The notes below the pieces were generated by a model that was given only the letters and a program-made list of their open reading frames with translations, was not told where the DNA came from and ran no database searches. A stretch of 10,000 nucleotides of DNA from Podochytrium sp. JEL0797. Lineage: Eukaryota > Chytridiomycota > Chytridiomycetes > Chytridiales > Chytriomycetaceae. This document shows, piece after piece, positions 1 through 6,564 of the stretch. Each line of letters begins with the position of its first letter. Position 1 is the stretch's first letter. The position numbers were made by a program, and so were the translations under genes. Location of the stretch: contig JADGJG010000909.1 of the NCBI GenBank assembly GCA_027596195.1, positions 1 to 10,000 on the forward strand, in the 5' to 3' direction.

Positions 1-30
1 GGTAACATAAATTTCTCTCTTCTTTTTTCG

Positions 31-123
31 CTATTTTTTCTTCAAAATTCTTGCGGGGCCGGGGGTACTGGGGGCGGGGTCGTTCTCCTCGAAAGCACGC
101 ACAGCTTTAATCTGGTATTCCAT
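31..123 (-). other. possible terminal exon or chance ORF, 30 residues
   Basis: A short minus-strand reading frame starts at the ATG at 123-121 and ends at a TAG at 33-31. It begins MEYQIKAVRAFEEND and ends in a lysine run. An in-frame TGA lies four codons upstream of the ATG, and an AG that could serve as a splice acceptor lies just after that TGA, so it could be the last exon of a minus-strand gene. I see no AATAAA after the stop and no recognised family. Its length is within what chance gives. Confidence 0.15.
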
Positions 124-884
124 CTTCCACTTTCACACTCGTCCCAAATACATGACATTCATATGTTGTTGTCATGCGATCCGTCCGTTTGGTGGGTATG
201 ATTTTCGAGGCCTCCGGTTTGTTTGGTTTTTGAGTGTCCTCCAGAGTTATGACTCTCGAGGGAGTGCCCCGCTACGCGCAAGAGCGTGGTGCAGTGGCGT
301 GATTGGAATAGAACGCGTTTTGGGATGATGGATGGGGGTCGTTGGAGCGGCCGGGAATCCAAATTTTGGTGGTAAAGGCGGTGGCCGCCACACGGGAATT
401 TCAACCCACCTATGAGAGTCCAGAATGCCAACTTGATGGGTGCGGGGGGCGGGGCGGTGGCGGGGCGTACGTCTTGCAACAATGAAGCGTTGATGAGCTG
501 GCTGGTGGACCACGTTCAACAGCACCTGAACATCTTGAACGCGCGCATGAACCTCCAACAATTCCAACGCAGGAATGCCCGACACCCTCCTCTTTCAATC
601 TCAAACCCTTGGCATCAATACTAAACCCCATTGACCAACGCGTCTTCACCACTTCGACCCGTACCCAGCCACCCATAGCGCAAAACACCGCCCACAAAAA
701 GATACCCCCCCATCGCAATTACGTCTTCCGTTTCCCCTTCCCTTCGCATTCGTACATCAAGATTAATAAAAAACGCTTCCTTCACTTCCACATGGTCCAC
801 ATGCTGTGCTGGAGGAACAACTTGGTCTTTCTGACGGCGCTTTGAGATCGCGAGGGGAGCACACGCGGGGTCCGCCATACTTAC
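124..884. other. unresolved region with overlapping short ORFs on both strands
   Basis: No reading frame here is convincing alone. On the plus strand a frame ending at 624 encodes a helical stretch (EALMSWLVDHVQQHLNILNA), and an AATAAA lies at 765-770. On the minus strand a frame starting at an ATG at 878 runs to a G7 run at 705-711. In the next frame over, translation continues as a hydrophobic stretch (IFLWAVFCAMGGW) followed by a charged segment. Three ACGCGT sites (313, 638, 943) lie in or beside this interval. It may hold short exons of an unrecognised gene, a decayed gene, or untranslated sequence of a gene outside the window. Confidence 0.3.
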
Positions 885-982
885 GTCGGCTTGAATTTGC
901 CGATGTGGAGGGAGGTAGCGGCGCCGTTCACCTGATTCCCGGACGCGTTTCCCCCCCATCCAAACGCCCAAATAGCCGTCAT
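885..982 (-). CDS. possible first exon of a small unidentified minus-strand gene
   Basis: From the ATG at 982 the minus strand reads MTAIWAFGWGGNASGNQVNG and on to a lysine/proline end, 32 codons plus two bases, stopping at a perfect donor GTAAGT at 884-879. A TATA-like TATAAAAAA lies on the same strand about 130 bases upstream. One continuation uses an AG acceptor about 54 nt downstream and ends quickly with a TGA, giving a product of under 50 residues. Another uses a later acceptor into a frame ending near 621. A third would need the shift at the G7 run described in the findings. I recognise no family, and the gene may not be real. A longer frame-compatible start exists at 1114, but it sits immediately beside the TATA element and is less likely. 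Confidence 0.3.
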
Positions 983-1113
983 TACAAGTAGAAATTGAGG
1001 AAGGTGGGGGAGGTCAAAAAAGGACTGTATCCATGGCGGATACCCTCTACTAAAGGAGAGCCGGTTTAAAGATTGGATGGGGTGGGGATGATGCACGCGA
1101 AGCCGGTTCCCCA

Positions 1114-1122
1114 TTTTTTATA
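1114..1122 (-). promoter_or_regulatory. TATA-like box for the possible minus-strand gene
   Basis: The minus strand reads TATAAAAAA here, about 130 bases upstream of the ATG at 982. It suits a core promoter for a leftward transcript. A single A/T match is weak evidence in fungal intergenic DNA. Confidence 0.3.
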
Positions 1123-1624
1123 GGTGTGAGTGTGAGTCCATCCCCGCTTTTAGTACCCTTATAATAACGAGATGTGCGGGTTCGAGTTCAAATAAGTCGA
1201 GTGAATGGAATCGTGAGGACCACTCATTTCCCACCCCTATTCCAGATTAATTTGGACCAAGGATAAAAATCAAAACTTGAATCGCGATTCACCCTTTTCC
1301 CTCCTTCCCTCTCTCTAACATGGCAGGAAACGATCAACTAGTGACTCTAGCAACGTCACCGCTCCCTCCCGCAAAAGTCCGATGCAAACAACCGCCGAGG
1401 TTCAAACACAATTTTTCTTTTTTGTTTGTGTTGTCAGCGCCCCCCCGCGTCGCGTGCGCGAGCCTGACTCACCCCAATAAATCAGGTTGTAAATTGCCAC
1501 AAATCCCGTGGGGGGGCCACAACAGAGATGACCCACTTCCTGTCAAAACAAAAAGGGATACCTCAAACAACTGATACCACCAAAAAACTCTCTCGGAAAC
1601 ACACACACCACCACTATCAAAACA
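1123..1624 (+). other. intergenic / upstream region of the 112-residue membrane protein
   Basis: About 500 bases with no gene I can support. A plus-strand frame of 84 codons starts at 1320, but its composition is irregular (FSFLFVLSAPPRVAC), it resembles nothing known to me, and no good splice donor joins it to the gene at 1625. The last 50 bases before the ATG at 1625 are A/C-rich and G-poor (ACACACACCACCACTATCAA), which is typical of a fungal 5' leader. A pyrimidine-rich stretch at about 1290-1317 could mark a transcription start area. Confidence 0.35.
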
Positions 1625-1963
1625 ATGGCATTCGCAATCCAAGACCTGTCTGATTTCCAACGCTCCTGGTACCCCAAGCACACGTCCTACCTCGACACCG
1701 TTTCCCCCTCTCGCAAAGACGCTTCCTCCGCATCGGCGGCACCACAAGTCTGGATCCAACCGCGCGAAATCTTGCCCGCAATCTACCTCTTTTTCGGATC
1801 CCTCGTTGGGATCGCTTCGATGGGTGTGGTGGGACCGGCGCCGATGGAGGTGTCGCTGATGGCGGTGTTGTCGGATGTGATGACCAAGTTGGCCGCGTTG
1901 CAAGGATTGGTCGGGACGGCATGGGTGTTGGTGTATTGGGTGCATTCGTTGGGAACGAAGTAG
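1625..1963 (+). CDS. small two-helix membrane protein, unidentified, 112 aa
   Basis: A single uninterrupted reading frame starts at ATG 1625 in good context (AAACAATGG) and ends with TAG at 1961-1963. Residues 1-48 are polar and Ser/Pro/Ala-rich with aromatic residues (FQRSWYPKH near 11-19). Residues about 49-69 form a hydrophobic helix (LPAIYLFFGSLVGIASMGVV). Residues 74-88 look amphipathic. Residues about 89-109 form a second hydrophobic helix ending in YWVHSLG. The protein is therefore probably a small integral membrane protein with two spans, but I do not recognise the family and give no function. Codon choice changes sharply at about residue 61: 44 of 61 codons end in C or A before it, and 9 of 51 after. 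The gene converges on the SUZ-domain gene, with about 200 bases between the stops. No AATAAA is seen on this strand; T/A-rich sequence at 2020-2045 may serve for 3' end formation. Confidence 0.7.
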   Translation: MAFAIQDLSDFQRSWYPKHTSYLDTVSPSRKDASSASAAPQVWIQPREILPAIYLFFGSLVGIASMGVVGPAPMEVSLMAVLSDVMTKLAALQGLVGTAWVLVYWVHSLGTK

Positions 1964-2127
1964 TTTGGATTCTGTGAAGGACAAAGCTTGCCTTCTTTTG
2001 TTTATACCTTTTGTTTTGTTTTTGAATATATTATACTTTTTGAACGTTATTCTATGCACATTTCACTTGCTCCCCTCTTTTAAAAAGAAAACAGAAATCT
2101 TGCAAGTTCATTAAAACTATCGATGTT

Positions 2128-2133
2128 TTTATT
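2128..2133 (-). terminator. polyadenylation signal AATAAA of the SUZ-domain gene
   Basis: AATAAA on the minus strand lies about 35 bases after the stop codon at 2168. The spacing matches the AATAAA after the GSK-3 gene in this window. Confidence 0.6.
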
Positions 2134-2167
2134 TTGCAATGGACAAAATCATCATCCCCCACCTTTT

Positions 2168-3510
2168 TTACTTTGCAGAACCCTCATCCACACTTTTCGC
2201 CGACGCACTACCAGCAGACCCCTTCACTCCCTCCCGACTAGAAGACGGTTTCGGCCGCGCCTGAATCTTTGTCGGTCCCGCTTTCGCAGCACTCGACGCG
2301 CTCAACGGAGGAAACGCGGTCGTCGACGACAAGTCCTCTACAGTCGGAGACTCACGTTGCTGCTGCTGTTGCTGTTGATATTGCGGCGGCCGGAATTGGT
2401 GTTGGTACGGCTGTTGTTGTTGGTACGGTTGCGGATGTGCGTATCCGTAGGATTGGGGTTGGGCGTAGTATGGGTTTTGTTGTTGGTATGGAGGGTATTG
2501 GACGTACGCTTGTGGTTGCGGTTGTTGTTGTTGTTGTTGTTGTTGTTGGTAGTCTGAGTTGACGCTGCTCGTTCCGCTGCCGGAGCGATTCGACTGGTAC
2601 CGCTTTGATTGGGGGTAGGGAGGAGTCACGGATTGTGGTTGCTGCTGGTATTGCTGGTACGAATAATTCGCAGTTGGAGACACGATTTGCGGCTGCTGCA
2701 TCATGTTGTTGGTAGGGTACATTTGTGTGGCCACAACGGGCGGATACGTGGCAGTTGGGAATTGGAGTTGCTGGTGCATCAGGCGTTGCTGGTGCTGTTG
2801 TTGCATGACGGCAAAGGCGTCGCGGTTCGGGTTGTTCAGGACAGCGGGGCTGATTGGTTGTGGGGGCACGACGAGGGGGTTTGGCACAGGGACGCCGCCG
2901 GGGCCTACGACCCAGGCGGTGGGTTCAGACGCGAAGCGCGGGGCGGCGGGCGGGCCGCGGTGGTAGTCGGGGTCTGCTGTGGCGGACTGGGTGCGTGTGA
3001 CGTCTGCGCGCGAGTAGGCCGGGTCGGCCATGCGTGCGAGGGCCGGGTTGTCGAGGATGGGGATGTCTGAGGCGACGTAGCCTTGCGCGGGCTGTGGAGT
3101 GTCGTGGTCTGAGTCGCTGTCGCTTTGTGCCGTGTTGAAGATGCGACGCTTTGCCTCGTTGTACTTGTCGAGTTTGGACTGGGCGGCAGCCTCGAGGGCT
3201 TCTTTGGACGTAGTAGAGGAAGCCGGCGCAGGCCTGGCAGGCGCCTGGCTAGACGCGCCAGGCGTGGTGGCTTCGGCGGCGACGAGGGGCGGCGCAGAGC
3301 CAAACCGCTTCATGATGCGCACGGGCGCCGCGAACGAGTAGCTGCCCGCTGCGGAGGTCGTCACTTCGATGCCGGGCGCTGAAGGCACCGTGGGGTTAGG
3401 CCCTGCGTCCCACTGCCAATGTCCTAGTTAGTTCGAGTTGTCTGCATTCCACTGCCTAGTCTTACCGCATCGTCGTCAAAAGGGTGTCGCGAGGAAGAGG
3501 GAGTGCCCAT
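2168..3510 (-). CDS. SUZ-domain, Gln-rich putative RNA-binding protein, 429 aa
   Basis: Two exons: 3510-3466 and 3412-2168, joined in phase 0. The 53-nt intron 3465-3413 has donor GTAAGA, branch-like ACTAACTAGG and acceptor GGCAG. The start is ATG 3510. The join gives an acidic, Trp-containing N-terminus (FDDDAWDAGPNP), which recalls the N-terminus of SZRD1-type SUZ proteins. Residues about 47-56 (RIMKRFGSAP) and 96-108 (LDKYNEAKRRIFN) match the two halves of the SUZ domain, a short RNA-binding motif also found with R3H domains. No R3H domain is visible. The rest is low-complexity: acidic/Ser SDSDSDHD, then a long Gln/Pro/Tyr-rich tract with a nine-Gln run, then a Ser/Ala/Lys tail. This looks disordered and prion-like. 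The likely role, by inference, is mRNA binding or granule assembly in the cytoplasm. It is divergent from the GSK-3 gene. The intron joining is inferred from sequence only. Confidence 0.85.
2521..2547. repeat. (GTT)9 trinucleotide repeat coding polyglutamine
   Basis: Nine GTT units on the plus strand, read as nine CAA glutamine codons on the minus strand inside the SUZ-domain gene. All units are pure CAA, so replication slippage and length variation between strains are likely. Confidence 0.9.
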
Positions 3511-3545
3511 TGCGTTTTGTTTTTTTTTGGCGAGTTTTTTCCCAA

Positions 3546-3560
3546 TGACGTATGACGTCA
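3546..3560. promoter_or_regulatory. paired CRE-like sites in a divergent promoter
   Basis: TGACGTA at 3546-3552 is followed one frame-step later by the full palindrome TGACGTCA at 3553-3560. TGACGTCA is the consensus for CREB/ATF-type bZIP factors, including fungal Atf/Sko1-like proteins. The pair lies 36-50 bases upstream of the SUZ-protein start and about 380 bases upstream of the GSK-3 start, in the 428-bp interval between the two divergent genes, so it could act on either. Binding is inferred from the match only. Confidence 0.55.
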
Positions 3561-3938
3561 TAAGAAAGAGAAACGGAGCGCGTTTCTTTGCTTGATTACA
3601 TTTCTATCTATATATCTGGTACCACAGCAACCTCCACAATCACCCCCCAAAAGCTCTCTAAGTGGAGTGTTTTCGCACAAATGAAAGAAACGCAAAAACC
3701 AGAGAATCAGAGAATGGAAGAATCACGAGTTGAATCGAGAGAATGGATATTTCATCTTTTGACATGTCCTTCAGAAAAAAGTAGAGCCGCGGCGACAACA
3801 AATTGTGGGCAAAATCTCGCGCCTCCAAAACAAATCTCTCAAAACAGCAGGTCAGGACAAAAACGCGCAAGGGGGGATGGATTCCCATCGAAAACATCCT
3901 CCAAACCCATCCCAGTCTAAATCCCCACTCCTTCGAAA
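3561..3938 (+). promoter_or_regulatory. shared divergent promoter and GSK-3 5' leader
   Basis: A T-rich stretch lies near the SUZ side (3517-3540), just before the CRE pair. A TATA-like CTATATAT lies at about 3606-3613. The rest is A-rich. An open frame of 110 codons runs from 3588 to 3920, but it is Lys/Ser/Glu-rich without recognisable features, is not in frame with the kinase, and is probably leader sequence open by chance. No RNA gene is seen. Confidence 0.4.
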
Positions 3939-4930
3939 ATGCTCGCAGATTTCAAAGTCATGTCTTCAACCGACCAAGCCACCGACTCGGGGGTCCCGAC
4001 CAAAAAAGCTCAGAACCAGGGGCTTTTCTCGTCCGCCACTTCGCTGCTGTTTCCAAACAAGGATGCGTTGGCGGCCCATGCTGCACCGCGTTATCACGCT
4101 GCGCCAATCACGAATTTGCATGCGGGGGGAGGAGGTGTCAACGGCGGCGGTGGCGGTGTTGGCCCAAACCAGATTCCTGTGTTTGCGAGTCACAGTACAT
4201 GTAAGTCCTTATTCGATTGATTCGTGTTTGATCATCCCCTGTCTCTTGAGTTCACACCTCGAGGTTTGATTGTCAAACACCCCCCCACAAAAACAAACGT
4301 CAAATTTCTAAAACAAATCCCAAAACAAAAAGCCCTCGATCCGCCACCCCAACCCAAAGTCAAAGTAACCACGGTTCTCGCAAGCGACGGCAAAACGGGC
4401 GAATCCAAAGAACTGTCGTACATCAACCACAAGGTGATTGGGAACGGTTCGTTTGGAGTTGTGAGTCACGTCAAGATTCTCGATTCGTCTGTTTCAAAAG
4501 CGAGTTTGTCGAATATCAAGTCTGAGGCGGAGGGTGTGACTGTGCCTGGGGCGATTAAGAAGGTGTTGCAGGATAAACGGTTTAAAGTTGAGTTTTGATT
4601 GTTGTTTTCTTTTTCGCGTTTTTTTTGTTCTGGTTTTTTTTCTGATTTGATTCCTTTCTCCCTTCTCATTTAGAATCGCGAACTCCAAATCATGCGTATG
4701 GTCGGACACCCCAACATTGTCGGGTTGAGAGCCTTCTTTTATTCCAATGGAGAAAAAAAGGACGAAGTGTTTCTGAACCTCGTGCTCGAGTTTATGCCCG
4801 AGACTCTGTACCGCGCCAACAGACATTATACCAAAATGGGTCAAGTGATGCCCATGTTGATGATTAAGGTGTGGGATTTTTTTTCACTCGTGTTTTTGAA
4901 ACACTTCCCTTTGTTGTTTGAACTAAAACA

Positions 4931-4985
<55 letters not shown>

Positions 4986-6087
4986 AAGTTATACACGTAT
5001 CAAGTGTTGCGATCACTCGCGTACATCCATTCTCTGGGAATCTGTCACAGAGACATCAAGCCTCAAAACTTGGTAACGCACACCCCCCACCTAGGCCCCC
5101 TCCCTACCCCTCGCTTTCTGATTCATTGTTTTGCTAAACCATTCTCCCCCCCCTCTTAGCTCGTTGACCCCGTCACGGGCGTATTGAAGCTCTGTGACTT
5201 TGGATCCGCCAAAATCTTGGTGGCCGGCGAGCCCAACATTAGTTACATTTGTTCTCGGTACTATAGGGCTCCCGAGTTGATTTTTGGGTGCACGAATTAC
5301 GCCGTGAGCATTGGTAAGCGCCCCCCATCTCATCCCCGCAAGCGCGTTCGTGGATGTTTGTGCATTTCTGGAATACTAAAAAGAAACAATTACTGTTTTT
5401 GGTTTAGATTTATGGTCCACCGGCTGCGTCATGTCGGAACTCCTCCTCGGAACGCCCATTTTCGCGGGCGAATCGAGTGTCGATCAGTTGGTTGAAATCA
5501 TCAAGATTTTGGGTACCCCGACGCAGGATCAAGTCAAGAGTATGAATGAGAATTATGCAAACTACAATTTTCCTATTATTAAGGCGAGCGCATGGTCCAA
5601 GGTGAAGCATTTGAAAATTCGCGTCGGAGTCTGAACGCATTCTTACTCTATTTATTTCGCTCTCTCTTGTGAACAGGTCTTCCGCAACCGTCAAGTGACG
5701 CAAGAATACGGATCCCTCCTGTCGAGACTGTTTGAATACATCCCACAGTCGCGGATAACAGCCATGGCGGCACTCAGCGCGCCCTTCTTTGACGAGCTCA
5801 GACTGCCCAACACGGTTCTTCCGAGTGGATCCGAGTTGCCCATGTTGTTTGATTTTTCTCCGTTGGGTGAGAGTTTTTTTTTGCTTTCTTGTTTGTCTTT
5901 TTATTTTATCGCTCTTCGTTTTTCTGTTTTTAACCGGCATTTCCGTTTTCCAGAGCTCTCCATTCGCCCGGACTTGAATCGCGTGTTGATTCCGGGACAC
6001 GCGATTGAAGAAATGATGGCGCGTGGGATTGATTTTGAAAAGTTCATGCCGTCCTTGTCTTCGGCGTCACAGGACGAAAAGGCGTGA
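3939..6087 (+). CDS. glycogen synthase kinase-3 (GSK-3/shaggy) Ser/Thr kinase, 488 aa
   Basis: Eight exons: 3939-4200, 4333-4586, 4674-4868, 4989-5072, 5160-5313, 5408-5601, 5677-5866, 5954-6087. All junctions are GT-AG and keep frame. The Gly-rich loop is GNGSFG (124-129). The ATP lysine is in AIKK (K163) and the αC Glu in NRELQIMR (E175). The catalytic loop is HRDIKPQN (D259). The metal motif is DFGSAK (D278). The activation segment [12 protein letters not shown] carries the autophosphorylated Tyr (Y294). The arginine/lysine pocket for primed substrates is complete (R174, R258, K283). Residues 1-90 are Ala/Gly-rich and lack any arginine before 51, so there is no Akt-type N-terminal inhibitory serine motif. 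A 17-residue insertion lies before K163. The second exon could instead start at 4360 or 4366, since both acceptors keep frame. Start M1 has A at -3; M8 is an alternative. The family phosphorylates pre-phosphorylated substrates in growth, stress and developmental signalling. Confidence 0.96.
4935..4982 (+). repeat. (TC)24 microsatellite inside a GSK-3 intron
   Basis: Twenty-four uninterrupted TC units occupy 40% of the 120-nt intron 4869-4988. The tract lies between a CTAAA branch-like element at about 4922 and the acceptor AG at 4987-4988, so it is the polypyrimidine tract of this intron. Confidence 0.95.
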
Positions 6088-6122
6088 ATTGAATGAAAAT
6101 CCGGATTTTCTATAATATTTAT

Positions 6123-6128
6123 AATAAA
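6123..6128 (+). terminator. polyadenylation signal AATAAA of the GSK-3 gene
   Basis: AATAAA lies 36 bases after the GSK-3 stop codon, in an A/T-rich setting. It is the strongest 3'-end signal in the window. Confidence 0.65.
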
Positions 6129-6564
6129 AACCTAGACAACCTTTATTTATTGGGTGTTGCGAGTATTCTGTTTGGACTTTGGGTGGGGGGGGGGGGGGGG
6201 GGCCGGTGGGTCAAAGTTTTTGATTAACAGCCTGGGATTTATTTAGCTGACCACGGAAAGAAAAGTACTTTATCTTTGCTTTCGAATTCATGTGCTGTTG
6301 TAAACGAATGGGCGATTAAATTGTTTTTGATGAGAATGCAATGAGAAATGCGCACGCGCTACCACCCAACCTCATTCCCCTTCTCGTGGGTGTGGATTTG
6401 AGGATGCGAAGCGAAGCAGGAGCGTTCCTTCGTTTAAGATGGTTGTAAAGATGCGAATGCGAATGCGATAAATTGAATCTCGGTTTTCGCACGCACTTCC
6501 CACGCACCCAAAAATCAATTTCCAGAATTGGAATTGGATTTTTTTTGTGTGCACGAAACGACCA
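6129..6564 (+). promoter_or_regulatory. GSK-3 to chitin synthase spacer, putative promoter
   Basis: About 430 bases without a gene I can support. It holds the G18 run listed separately, several ATGCG/GCGAA-type short repeats at 6398-6468 (for example GATGCGAATGCGAATGCG), and no clear TATA box. A tiny ATG-started frame of four codons lies at 6330-6344 and could be an upstream ORF if transcription starts that far out. No RNA gene is visible. Confidence 0.4.
6185..6202 (+). repeat. G18 homopolymer run
   Basis: Eighteen consecutive G, preceded by GGGT and followed by CCGGTGGG. It lies about 100 bases after the GSK-3 stop and about 360 bases before the chitin synthase start. Such a run can form a four-stranded structure and is prone to length error in sequencing. 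Confidence 0.9.

Noticed and set aside
412..624. Plus-strand 70-codon ORF with a helical segment, followed by AATAAA at 765
   Set aside because: No recognisable family, no clear upstream exon with a splice acceptor, and it overlaps equally open minus-strand frames. Kept only as a remark in the unresolved region.
1044..1060. Short inverted repeat GTATCC...GGATAC
   Set aside because: A six-base stem with a five-base loop is common by chance, and no T-run or other context suggests a terminator or RNA.
1168..1198. tRNA-like B-box sequence (GGTTCGAGTTC)
   Set aside because: The flanking bases do not form a T-stem, and no matching A box, anticodon arm or acceptor stem could be folded around it.
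1320..1574. 84-codon plus-strand ORF upstream of the membrane protein gene
   Set aside because: Irregular composition, no known motif, no good donor linking it to the next gene, and a separate ATG with a typical leader follows at 1625.
2123..2562. Leucine- and valine-rich plus-strand ORFs opposite the SUZ-domain gene
   Set aside because: They are antisense readings of the glutamine/proline repeats (CAA read as TTG or GTT).
3588..3920. 110-codon plus-strand ORF between the SUZ and GSK-3 genes
   Set aside because: Lies in the shared promoter/leader, has no recognisable domain, and ends just before the kinase start in a different frame.
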